DNA of 64,000 nucleotides. It comes from Castellaniella sp034675905 (lineage in GTDB: Bacteria > Pseudomonadota > Gammaproteobacteria > Burkholderiales > Burkholderiaceae_B). Below, piece by piece: positions 1 to 11,391 of the stretch. Each line of letters begins with the position of its first letter. The stretch's first letter is position 1. A program made the position numbers and the translations under genes. Under the pieces are notes generated by a model, which did not search any database, was not told the origin of the DNA, and saw only the letters and a program-made list of their open reading frames with translations. The stretch spans positions 1 to 64,000 of the forward strand of contig NZ_JAUCCV010000005.1 in NCBI RefSeq assembly GCF_034675905.1, given 5' to 3'.

Positions 1-204
1 ATTGATTTGTAGGTGAAAAGCCCGATTGATGACCGATGTTGGTGACGAAGATCCGGCTTCGGTCGGGTGCAGTCAGGTTTGACATTGAAATGCAGATGTG
101 TTTTAATGGCAGGCTCGACGAGAGGATGAAGATCTTCTGGTCAGATTGCTGGAAGGGTAGAGATTTCACCGGTTTACCGATGTTGATTTTTCCCCGACAG
201 CGAT
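1..204. other. left flank upstream of the rRNA promoter, no gene recognised
   Basis: This stretch precedes the rRNA promoter. A short open frame runs through it from 36 to 443, but it continues across the promoter, boxA and leader of the rRNA operon and its product resembles nothing I know, so I do not call it a gene. It may hold Fis or UP-element contacts for the rRNA promoter; I could not pick out a convincing site by eye. Confidence 0.5.
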
Positions 205-233
205 TTGACAAGAACAAAAAACTTCTTCATAAT
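205..233 (+). promoter_or_regulatory. rRNA operon promoter (sigma-70)
   Basis: A perfect -35 box TTGACA lies at 205-210 and a -10 box CATAAT at 228-233, separated by 17 bp. It stands about 270 bp upstream of the mature 16S 5' end, and the sequence around it closely resembles the rRNA promoter of Bordetella as I remember it. It should drive the whole 16S-tRNA-tRNA-23S-5S transcript. Confidence 0.85.
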
Positions 234-258
234 CTCGTTTCTCTGCTTCACGCAGATT

Positions 259-270
259 TGTTCTTTAAAA
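259..270 (+). promoter_or_regulatory. boxA antitermination site in the rRNA leader
   Basis: TGTTCTTTAAAA matches the boxA element bound by NusB/S10 that lets RNA polymerase read through rRNA operons. It lies 26 bp after the -10 box. Further along the leader, 466-479 forms a GTCCC-TTCG-GGGAC hairpin with a stable UUCG tetraloop. Confidence 0.7.
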
Positions 271-502
271 ACTTAACAGCCGATAAGTGTGGGCGCTTGA
301 TAACAGGCAGCACAGCCCGGCAGTACGCTGATTCTCACGAATCGCGCATTGTTCGGAAATGCACACATGTTATACCAAGTGCTCACATAGATAGAAATGA
401 AGAAGTAAGGTTTAAACCAAGCTTAGTCATTTCTTTTGAGTGATGCATAGCGAACGTAGCTTTCCGTCCCTTCGGGGACAAGAAACTACGATTACAGGAA
501 TT

Positions 503-2043
<1,541 letters not shown>

Positions 2044-2141
2044 AAGAGCAAGCTTGTGTGCTTGTTGTTGTAGCGTCCACGCTTATCGGCTGTTGGTAGT
2101 ACATGGTCTGAAGTCCAGGCCTGCAGTCACGCAGACTTAAG

Positions 2142-2218
2142 GGGTCAGTAGCTCAGTCGGTTAGAGCACCGTCTTGATAAGGCGGGGGTCGATGGTTCGA
2201 ATCCATCTTGACCCACCA
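2142..2218 (+). tRNA. tRNA-Ile (anticodon GAT)
   Basis: This is a 77-nt cloverleaf in the 16S-23S spacer. The acceptor stem GGGTCAG (2142-2148) pairs with TTGACCC (2208-2214), a discriminator A follows, and CCA (2216-2218) is encoded. The anticodon GAT is at 2176-2178 in the loop CTTGATAAG, and the T-loop GGTTCGAATCC is intact. It is co-transcribed with the rRNAs, the usual place for this tRNA in Burkholderiales. Confidence 0.98.
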
Positions 2219-2225
2219 CGGTTTT

Positions 2226-2294
2226 GCCGCCGGGCCGCCCCAAGGCAAAAGCGCCCCCTCGGGGGGCAGCAAGCCGCAGGCGCAGCGTGGGGGC
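2226..2294 (+). repeat. dispersed palindromic repeat, copy A, in the rRNA spacer
   Basis: The segment begins GCCGCCGGGCCGCCCCAAGG and ends GCGCAGCGTGGGGGC. It shares its first 45 bp or so with the copies at 39288-39365 and 45301-45345 (reverse strand). Internally GCCCCC-TC-GGGGGGC can form a stem. It sits between tRNA-Ile and tRNA-Ala, so it is transcribed in every pre-rRNA from this operon. Similar GC-rich intergenic repeats are familiar to me from Burkholderiales genomes, though I cannot name a family. Confidence 0.75.
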
Positions 2295-2318
2295 ATTTTC
2301 AGCGATAAGGCTGAAAAC

Positions 2319-2394
2319 GGGGGATTAGCTCAGCTGGGAGAGCACCTGCTTTGCAAGCAGGGGGTCGTCGGTTCGATCCCGTCATCCTCCACCA
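2319..2394 (+). tRNA. tRNA-Ala (anticodon TGC)
   Basis: This is a 76-nt cloverleaf. The acceptor stem GGGGGAT (2319-2325) pairs with ATCCTCC (2384-2390) with one G-T pair, followed by A and encoded CCA (2392-2394). The anticodon TGC is at 2352-2354, and the D-arm TAGCTCAGCTGGGAGAGCA and T-arm GGTTCGATCCC are canonical. It is the second spacer tRNA of the operon. Confidence 0.98.
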
Positions 2395-2753
2395 TTGCGG
2401 TGGGTCTGATGTGAATGCGGCAGGTGGACACGATCGATCAGTCAAGAATGTCTTGGGGCCTGTTATCAGGTGTTCAGGGCATTGCTGACTGAATGAACAT
2501 CTTCGGGTGTTCAGGCAGTAGAAGTACCATGTTCTTTAACAATCTGGAAGAAGCACAACAATGTAAATATCATGAATCGGCTTTATTGTCGATGATGGGT
2601 AATTTACGGGTTGTGATTGCAAAATCAATTGTTCAAATGTTCTTAAGATTCAAACAGAAGAAAATCCTATGGATTGGATTCTGGTTGGCCTTTAATGGAA
2701 TTGAACGGCACAAACACGCGAAACTCATATTCCTATAACCTGCAAAGTTATAG
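2395..2753 (+). other. tRNA-Ala to 23S spacer with second boxA and processing stem
   Basis: This 359-nt transcribed spacer has no gene. A second boxA, TGTTCTTTAACA, is at 2530-2541. The 3' end (2738-2758) is complementary, with one G-U pair, to 5637-5657 after the 23S 3' end, forming the expected RNase III processing stalk of the 23S precursor. The same 5' strand can also fold on itself (CCTATAAC ... GTTATAGG, about 2732-2754). The rest is AT-richer than the coding regions and shows no further motif. Confidence 0.75.
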
Positions 2754-5642
<2,889 letters not shown>

Positions 5643-5857
5643 ATAACCTTGCAGGTTGGCCAATTGGCTGACTCCAAGCGAATAGAGGATCGTGTGTACG
5701 CCGATTTAATTGAAACGCCAAGAACAACCTAAACCGTGTGCCGCAAACCTGCTACAATGCAGCCCGTCCCAAAGACGGCGCATCAACAGCAGCATCGCTG
5801 CCACGTGTGCTTCTTCCAAATTGGTGGTCCAGTCCCAGACTGAACCACAACCAGTTA

Positions 5858-5973
5858 TGCTTGACGACCATAGCAAGGTGGCCCCACTCCTTCCCTTCCC
5901 GAACAGGACAGTGAAACGCCTTCGCGCCGATGATAGTGGGTGGACACCTGTGAAAGTAGGTCATCGTCAGGCT
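5858..5973 (+). rRNA. rrf: 5S ribosomal RNA
   Basis: The segment begins TGCTTGACGACCATAGCAAG, contains CCCGAACAGGACAGTGAAAC, and ends GTCATCGTCAGGCT; the 5' and 3' ends pair. At about 116 nt it matches the length and sequence of Alcaligenaceae 5S as I know it. A spacer of about 215 nt without further tRNA genes separates it from the 23S (5643-5857). Confidence 0.95.
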
Positions 5974-5983
5974 TCTATACCGC

Positions 5984-6017
5984 AAAGCCCCTGCAGAGTT
6001 CCTCTGCAGGGGCTTTG
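5984..6017 (+). terminator. hairpin terminator of the rRNA operon
   Basis: AAAGCCCCTGCAGAG (5984-5998) pairs perfectly with CTCTGCAGGGGCTTT (6002-6016), giving a 15-bp stem with a 3-nt loop 10 nt after the 5S. The downstream T-run is short (TTTG), but the stem strength and position fit a terminator. Because A-runs flank the left side, it could also stop the convergent transporter transcript. Confidence 0.75.
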
Positions 6018-6038
6018 TCCTTTGATGCGCCGGCTTTT

Positions 6039-6110
6039 ACCGTGTGCCCCGCCGGTTCCAGAACGTCGTCTTGAACCGTGTGCCTCACCGATCCTAGAAC
6101 GTCGCCTTGA
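6039..6110. repeat. two-copy 36-bp tandem repeat
   Basis: The units 6039-6074 and 6075-6110 both start ACCGTGTGCC and end CTTGA, abut exactly, and match at 30 of 36 positions by eye. They lie between the rRNA terminator and the 3' end of the Nramp-like gene. A hairpin, CAGAGCTCCC / GGGAGCTCTG at 6120-6143, follows and may terminate the minus-strand transporter gene, although it lacks a T-run on that strand. No function is evident for the repeat. Confidence 0.7.
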
Positions 6111-6163
6111 GGAGAGCAGCAGAGCTCCCCGCAGGGAGCTCTGGATGGAGGCTTTGCCTTTAT

Positions 6164-7627
6164 TTAGAACAGCTTGCCAAGCTGATCGCTCAGCAGGTAG
6201 AGCGAGAACCCGCCATAGAACAGCACGGCCCACAGGATGGCTACGTAACGTACGCCGGTCAGACCGATGGCGCGGGGCAGCATGCAGCGGTTCAACTGGA
6301 TCAGCAGGACCGAATACACAAACATCACCAGGCCGTTCAGCGCAGAGGCGATCACCAACAGCAGCAGCGGCTGGCTGACGCCCGACAGCAGGATGATCGA
6401 TCCGAAGGCCACCATCAGCCAGACCACCAGGAAGTACAGGCGGCTTTCTGACCACGCCTGGCTGTCGCGCAGCCAGTTGTTCTTGGCGATGTCGGCGACG
6501 ATGCGGCCGATCATGTCCAGTACGGTCAGATTGGTGGAAAGCAGCACCACGACACCGGTGAACCAGAAGGCCGGGCCGGCCCAGCTGCCGACGCTTTCAT
6601 TCAGCGTTTGACCCAGCAAGCGCACGAAGTCGAAGTTCTTGGCTTCGCCGCCGACACCCAGATAGGTGTAGGCCAGCATCATGAACAGCAGGATGGCGAG
6701 CAGGCCCAGCACGAAGAAGGTCAGGAACTGTTCGCGGTCGGCCACACGCCACCAGCCGCGCCAGCGTTTCATATTGGCTTCGTCCTGGGGGAAGAAGTGG
6801 CCGATGGCTGCCCCGGTGGTTTCTTCGCCGGTAATGGGCGAGACGATCTTGGGCAATAGCGCCCCCATGCCCATGCCTTTGTCGCGCACCCAGTTGGATT
6901 GCGCCAGATTCATGACGCCGCCGGCGCCGGCGAAAGCGATGGCCCCCAGCAGCAAGGCGATGGGCAGCTTGCCGATGGCTTCAGGGATCTGGGGGACTTC
7001 AGTGGTGAAGCCGGACACCAGCGCAGACCAGGATTCGCCGGTCAGCAGCCCGAAGACCATATAGAGCATGAAGAGCACGATCAGGGCGACCAGGAAGAAC
7101 TGGATTTTTTCGACGGTCTTGTAGACCACCGGAGAGACCGTCAGGATGATGCCGATCAGGACCAGGGACGCGATGGTGATCGGAATCACGGCGCCTTCGG
7201 ACAGGCCGAAAGCATAGGTCAGCGCAGTGGAACTGCCGGTGGCCCATCCCGGCCACATCCAGGGGACGACTGCCATGATGATGAACAGCCAGCTCCAGGG
7301 TTTCCATAAGCGGGTAAAGCCGGTGACTGCCGTCTCGCCTGTTGCCAGGGTGTAGCGGGTGATTTCCATATTCAGGAAATACTGGGTCAGGATACCGATC
7401 GTGGCCAGCCAGACCAGCGCCAAGCCGGTCTGTGTGGAGATATAGGGCCACAGCACGAATTCGCCGGATCCGATCGAGCCGGCCAACAGCAGGACGCTGG
7501 GGCCGACGACTTTTTTGAGGGATAGGGGCTCGGGAAGGTCGCGGTAAGTGACGGGGGGCAGATTGCCGCTGCGAATTTCAGAAGCGGTCTGGCCTGATGC
7601 GGTGGAATTGACGGCTGGGTCAACCAT
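6164..7627 (-). CDS. Nramp-superfamily membrane transporter lacking the canonical metal motifs
   Basis: The protein has 487 residues and roughly eleven hydrophobic segments. The start is the ATG at 7627, preceded by AAAGAGG; an upstream in-frame ATG at 7693 has no such site and gives an unlikely N-terminus. The general form fits the Nramp (natural resistance-associated macrophage protein) superfamily. However, the first membrane segment reads LAGSIGSGEFVLWPY where classical Mn/Fe transporters have DPGN, and the sixth-segment region reads AGAGGVMNLAQSN where they have the MPH motif. The substrate is therefore open: divalent metal transport is a family-level guess. It stands alone between the rRNA operon and maf. 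Its 5' region contains a 13-bp palindrome (7742-7754). Confidence 0.75.
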   Translation of the reverse strand: MVDPAVNSTASGQTASEIRSGNLPPVTYRDLPEPLSLKKVVGPSVLLLAGSIGSGEFVLWPYISTQTGLALVWLATIGILTQYFLNMEITRYTLATGETAVTGFTRLWKPWSWLFIIMAVVPWMWPGWATGSSTALTYAFGLSEGAVIPITIASLVLIGIILTVSPVVYKTVEKIQFFLVALIVLFMLYMVFGLLTGESWSALVSGFTTEVPQIPEAIGKLPIALLLGAIAFAGAGGVMNLAQSNWVRDKGMGMGALLPKIVSPITGEETTGAAIGHFFPQDEANMKRWRGWWRVADREQFLTFFVLGLLAILLFMMLAYTYLGVGGEAKNFDFVRLLGQTLNESVGSWAGPAFWFTGVVVLLSTNLTVLDMIGRIVADIAKNNWLRDSQAWSESRLYFLVVWLMVAFGSIILLSGVSQPLLLLVIASALNGLVMFVYSVLLIQLNRCMLPRAIGLTGVRYVAILWAVLFYGGFSLYLLSDQLGKLF

Positions 7628-7741
7628 GTGCAATACCTCTTTGGAAGGTAGGATGTTTGCAACGATGGCCCTGCATGCAGCCACGGCCATCACCGAGGGC
7701 TTGCGATGTTCAGCAAGTTGTCAAAATATGCTAGGGGTCCG

Positions 7742-7754
7742 GACCAGACTGGTC
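7742..7754. promoter_or_regulatory. 13-bp palindrome upstream of the Nramp-like gene
   Basis: GACCAG-A-CTGGTC is a perfect inverted repeat around a single central base, lying 115 bp upstream of the transporter start and 68 bp beyond the maf stop. No gene covers it. It could be an operator for the transporter gene or part of a maf terminator; there is no T-run to favour the latter. Confidence 0.35.
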
Positions 7755-7821
7755 AAGGATGACAAGAGAAACCAAGGGATAACCCCTGGGAGCCTGGATA
7801 TTGCCCAAGCTGTCCCTGGAT

Positions 7822-8463
7822 TCAGCGGCTGGCTGGGGCGCTTGCCTGCTGCAGCAAGCGCATGGTGTCGTGGGCGGGCAGACCCATGACGCCGCTATGG
7901 CTGCCGGACAGATGTGTGATGAACGCGGCGGCGCGGCCCTGGATGGCATAGCTGCCGGCCTTGCCGAAGGGTTCGCCGGTCGCGCAATACTGCGCGATGT
8001 CGGCGGCATGCAGCGCCTGGAAGCGCACTTCGCTGATCTGGCAGGTCTCCAGCAGCCGCCCGCCGGCAGCCAGAACGACGGCGGTGTGTACCTGATGCGT
8101 GCGGCCGGATAGCCGGCGCAGCATGGCGGCGGCTTGTACTGCGTCGGCGGGTTTGCCCAGCACATCGTCATCCAGAATGACAGTCGTGTCGGCGCACAGG
8201 ATGGGCGTTTGTTCCCAGCCCTGGGGCCAGTCGGCGGGGATACTGCCGGGTCGTCCGCCAGCTGCCAGCCAGGCCAGCGCTTGTTGCGCTTTGTCCCGCG
8301 CGGTGCGCCGGACGTAGTCTGCAGCAGACTCGTCCGGCAAGCGCGGCTCGTCCTCGCCAGCGGGAGGCGGCACGCGCAGTATGCCGTGCCGGACGCCCAG
8401 CTGGTCCAGGATTTCGTGGCGGCGCGGGCTGGCCGAGGCCAGCAGGACGAAGGCCGGGATCAT
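7822..8463 (-). CDS. maf: Maf-family nucleoside triphosphate pyrophosphatase
   Basis: The protein has 213 residues. The N-terminal signature LLASASPRRHEIL and the motifs DEP, CADTTVILDD (around 95) and TAVVLA mark the Maf/HAM1-related fold, which hydrolyses (d)NTPs, including modified ones, to the monophosphate plus pyrophosphate. Whether it is of the dTTP/UTP or the 7-methyl-GTP type cannot be decided with certainty by eye. The start ATG shares its A with the pyk stop (TGATG), so translation is probably coupled to pyk. It is the last gene of this block. Confidence 0.9.
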   Translation of the reverse strand: MIPAFVLLASASPRRHEILDQLGVRHGILRVPPPAGEDEPRLPDESAADYVRRTARDKAQQALAWLAAGGRPGSIPADWPQGWEQTPILCADTTVILDDDVLGKPADAVQAAAMLRRLSGRTHQVHTAVVLAAGGRLLETCQISEVRFQALHAADIAQYCATGEPFGKAGSYAIQGRAAAFITHLSGSHSGVMGLPAHDTMRLLQQASAPASR

Positions 8464-9905
8464 CAGGACACGCGCAGGATCTTCAGGCCGTTGGTGCCGC
8501 CGCTGTTGCTGTAGAAATCGCCCTTGGTCAGGATGATCCAGTCGCCTGACTGCAGCAGGCCGCGCTGACGCAGAATATCGATAGCGGCTTCGCTGACCTC
8601 GGCCGGCGGCAGCGCAGCTGCGTCAAAGGGCACCGTATACACCCCGCGGAACATCGCGGCCCGTCGTTGGGTGGCGACGTGCCGGGTATAGCAGTAGATG
8701 GGCACCCCTGAACGGATGCGCGACATGATCAGCGGCGTGTGGCCGCTTTCGGTCAGGCTGATGATGGCTTTGACACCGGGGAAATGGTTGGCTGCGTACA
8801 TGCTGGCCAGCGCAATGGTTTCGTCGCAGCGGGTAAAGGTCTCGTTCAGGCGGTGATGAGAACGAATGCTGGTGGGTTCTTGTTCGGCTCCCAGGCAGAT
8901 GCGGGCCATGGCCTGCACGGCTTCCACCGGATACTGGCCGGATGCCGATTCCGCCGACAGCATCACGGCGTCGGTGTAGTCCAGCACCGCATTGGCGACG
9001 TCGGAAACCTCTGCGCGGGTGGGGATGGGGCTGGAGATCATGGATTCCATCATCTGGGTGGCCGTGATCACCACTTTGTTCAGTGTGCGTGCGTGCTGGA
9101 TGATGCGTTTCTGGATGCCGACCAGGCGGGCATCGCCGATTTCCACCCCCAGGTCGCCTCGGGCGACCATGACGCCGTCGCTGGCACGGATCAGATTGTC
9201 CATGGCCTCGTCGTCGGCCACGGCTTCGGCGCGTTCGATCTTGGCGATGATCCAGGCCGCGCTGCCGGTTGCACGAACCAGGCGCCGGGCCTGTTCCATG
9301 TCGGCTCCGGAACGAGGGAAGGAGACGGCCACGTAGTCCAGGTCAAGCTCGGCGGCCAGGCGGATGTCCTGGTGGTCTTTGTCGGTCAGGCTGGGAGCCG
9401 AGATGCCGCCGCCGCGCCGATTGATGCCCTTGTTGTTGGAGAGCGGCCCGCCCACGGTCACGACGGTATGGACGGCGTCGCTTTCGACGGAGGTCACCTG
9501 CAGGATGACGCGGCCGTCGTCCAGCAGCAGCTCGTCACCGGGAGCACAGTCCTGGACCAGCGGCGGGTATTCGATGCCCACGATGGATGTGGTGCCGGCA
9601 TCCACGGGATGATGGATGGACAGGGTGAAGGGATCGCCGACGTGCAGCTCGATCGGGCCGTCGCGAAAGCGGGCGATGCGGATTTTGGGACCTTGCAGGT
9701 CGCCCATGATGGCGACGTGCCGATCAAGACGCGCCGCAATATCACGCACCAGGCGGACGCGTTCCCGGTGGTCTTCTGCCGAGCCGTGCGAAAAATTCAG
9801 GCGGGCGACGTCCAGGCCCGCCAGGATCAGCGCCTCGATGCGTTCCGGGCTGGAAGTAGCCGGACCCAGGGTGGCAACAATTTTGGTGCGACGGCGAGCA
9901 GTCAT
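8463..9905 (-). CDS. pyk: pyruvate kinase
   Basis: The protein has 480 residues, the normal length for type II bacterial pyruvate kinase. It converts phosphoenolpyruvate and ADP to pyruvate and ATP, the last step of glycolysis. The N-terminus RRRTKIVATLGPATSSPE, the substrate-binding LNFSHGS, the active-site IIAKIERAEAV and the metal/phosphate segment MVARGDLGVEIG are all intact, and the C-terminal allosteric domain is complete. The ATG at 9905 follows AAGGAC. It overlaps maf downstream by one base and follows rlmH by 9 bp. Confidence 0.97.
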   Translation of the reverse strand: MTARRRTKIVATLGPATSSPERIEALILAGLDVARLNFSHGSAEDHRERVRLVRDIAARLDRHVAIMGDLQGPKIRIARFRDGPIELHVGDPFTLSIHHPVDAGTTSIVGIEYPPLVQDCAPGDELLLDDGRVILQVTSVESDAVHTVVTVGGPLSNNKGINRRGGGISAPSLTDKDHQDIRLAAELDLDYVAVSFPRSGADMEQARRLVRATGSAAWIIAKIERAEAVADDEAMDNLIRASDGVMVARGDLGVEIGDARLVGIQKRIIQHARTLNKVVITATQMMESMISSPIPTRAEVSDVANAVLDYTDAVMLSAESASGQYPVEAVQAMARICLGAEQEPTSIRSHHRLNETFTRCDETIALASMYAANHFPGVKAIISLTESGHTPLIMSRIRSGVPIYCYTRHVATQRRAAMFRGVYTVPFDAAALPPAEVSEAAIDILRQRGLLQSGDWIILTKGDFYSNSGGTNGLKILRVS

Positions 9906-9914
9906 GAAATGTCC

Positions 9915-10385
9915 TTAATCGCGGTGGTAGGGGTGACCGGACAGAATACTCCAGGCACGATATAGTTGTTCGGCCAGCAGCACGCGGACCAGGGGATGCG
10001 GCAGTGTCAGCGAGGACAGACGCAGCGTTTGCCGCGCAGTCTGTTTCAGGGTGGGGTCCAGGCCATCAGGGCCGCCGACAATGAGGGCGATGTCCTGACC
10101 GCCGGCGCGCCAGTCTTCCAGGTGAGCGGCCAGGTCGCGGGTGCTGAGGTCACGCCCATGCTCATCCAAAATGACACGCCAGGCGGGTTCGTGCAAGGCG
10201 GCTTCGATGCGTTGGGCTTCAGCCAACATCAGCTGGGCCGTGGTTTTTCCCTGGGTGCGGGGTTCAGGGCGGATTTCATGCAGTTCGATGGCGCAGTCTC
10301 GGGGCATGCGCTTGGCGTAGTCCTGCCAGGCGTCCTGTACCCAGGCGGGCATGCGGGTACCCACCGCGTAGACGCGTAGTTTCAT
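9915..10385 (-). CDS. rlmH: 23S rRNA (pseudouridine-1915-N3)-methyltransferase RlmH
   Basis: The protein has 156 residues, the standard length. RlmH is a SPOUT-class, SAM-dependent enzyme that methylates pseudouridine 1915 in helix 69 of 23S rRNA on the assembled 70S ribosome. The trefoil-knot signature IALIVGGPDGLDP (about 100-112) and the C-terminal LPHPLVRVLLAEQLYRAWSI are clear. Its ATG overlaps the rsfS stop as ATGA, so the two are translationally coupled, the same rsfS-rlmH order as in E. coli and most proteobacteria. Confidence 0.96.
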   Translation of the reverse strand: MKLRVYAVGTRMPAWVQDAWQDYAKRMPRDCAIELHEIRPEPRTQGKTTAQLMLAEAQRIEAALHEPAWRVILDEHGRDLSTRDLAAHLEDWRAGGQDIALIVGGPDGLDPTLKQTARQTLRLSSLTLPHPLVRVLLAEQLYRAWSILSGHPYHRD

Positions 10386-10777
10386 TTCTCGAAGAGATCG
10401 TCGTCGAAGCCCGATGCCCGCGCTGGGCCAGTGGACAGCAGTTTGACGCGCACGGGTTTGGCGCCCCAGATTTCTTCCAGGTTGTAATAACTGCGGATGG
10501 CCGGCTGCATGCAGTGCACGACAATGTCGCCCAGATCAAGCAGTACCCATTCGCCGGAGTCTTCGCCTTCCAGGGCGATCACTTCCAGACCTTGCTTTTT
10601 AGCCTGTTCGGCCACGTGGCTGGCAATGGCCCGGGTCTGGCGGTTGGAGGTGCCGCTGGCGATGACGATGCGGTCGAACAGACTGGTCAGGCCGGTGGTG
10701 TTGAAGACCTTGATGTCCTGGGCTTTGATGTCTTCCAGGGCATCGATGATGAGGCGTTGCTGTTTTTGTAGATTCAT
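10382..10777 (-). CDS. rsfS: ribosomal silencing factor RsfS
   Basis: The protein has 131 residues from MNLQKQQRL. The RsfS/DUF143 fold binds L14 (uL14) on the 50S subunit and blocks subunit joining when nutrients are limiting. The core LIIDALEDIKAQDI, the segment IASGTSNRQTRAIA and WVLLDLGDIVVHCM are typical. The start at 10777 overlaps the nadD stop as ATGA. A longer in-frame reading upstream would lie inside nadD and has no family support. Confidence 0.95.
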   Translation of the reverse strand: MNLQKQQRLIIDALEDIKAQDIKVFNTTGLTSLFDRIVIASGTSNRQTRAIASHVAEQAKKQGLEVIALEGEDSGEWVLLDLGDIVVHCMQPAIRSYYNLEEIWGAKPVRVKLLSTGPARASGFDDDLFEK

Positions 10778-11391
10778 GGTGTTCGGGAACTGTCCGGGGT
10801 AAGGGCCGGGCGTTGATAGAGCTGGTGGGTACGAATGTAACCCAGCACCAGCGGATCGAGTTGTGATTCGGGGAGGCATCCCTGGGTCAGCGCCTGACGG
10901 ATCGCCGAGGCGGATACATCTTGCGGCGGCAAGGGGATACGCACAAGGCCTTCCGGCGCCAGCGCCTGCGCCAGTTCCATCGGGGGTTCCAGGGGTGAGC
11001 CCGGTCGTTGGACGACGGCCAGGCGTACATGCTGCAGAATATCGCGCCAGCGATGCCAGGTGCAGAAATTGGCCAGTTGATCAGACCCCAGAATCCAGGT
11101 GTAGCGGGCGGTGCGCGGCAGGGCCGTCAGGGTGTCGATGGTGTAGGTGGCGCCGGGGCGCTGCAGCTCGATGGGGTTGATGCGCAGCTGCGGATCGTCG
11201 CCGCAGGCCAGCTTCAGCATGGCCAGACGGTGTTCAGGTGACGCGCTCAGGCGCCCGCGCTGCCAGGGCTGGCCGACGGGCAGCAGTTCGACATAGCTTA
11301 GTTGCAGCGCCTGGCAAGCGGCCCTGGCCATGGCGATGTGGGCCAGGTGGACAGGATCGAAACTGCCACCCAGCAGGCCGACCTGAGGCAT
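10774..11391 (-). CDS. nadD: nicotinate-nucleotide adenylyltransferase
   Basis: The protein has 205 residues. It transfers AMP from ATP to nicotinate mononucleotide to make deamido-NAD in NAD biosynthesis. The nucleotidyltransferase motif GGSFDPVHLAH at the N-terminus and the ISTS-like motif region DVSASAIRQAL near residue 175 are present. I chose the ATG at 11391, which shares its A with the hemF TAA (TAATG); an ATG three codons upstream (11400) is equally possible. pncB at 25045 supplies the nicotinate mononucleotide it uses, but is not in this operon. Confidence 0.94.
   Translation of the reverse strand: MPQVGLLGGSFDPVHLAHIAMARAACQALQLSYVELLPVGQPWQRGRLSASPEHRLAMLKLACGDDPQLRINPIELQRPGATYTIDTLTALPRTARYTWILGSDQLANFCTWHRWRDILQHVRLAVVQRPGSPLEPPMELAQALAPEGLVRIPLPPQDVSASAIRQALTQGCLPESQLDPLVLGYIRTHQLYQRPALTPDSSRTP

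Noticed and set aside
36..443. 135-codon open frame at the left edge
   Set aside because: It runs through the rRNA promoter, boxA and leader, and its product has no recognisable domain.
8739..9965. 408-codon plus-strand frame over pyk
   Set aside because: It is an antisense shadow of a clearly coding pyruvate kinase gene in GC-rich DNA.
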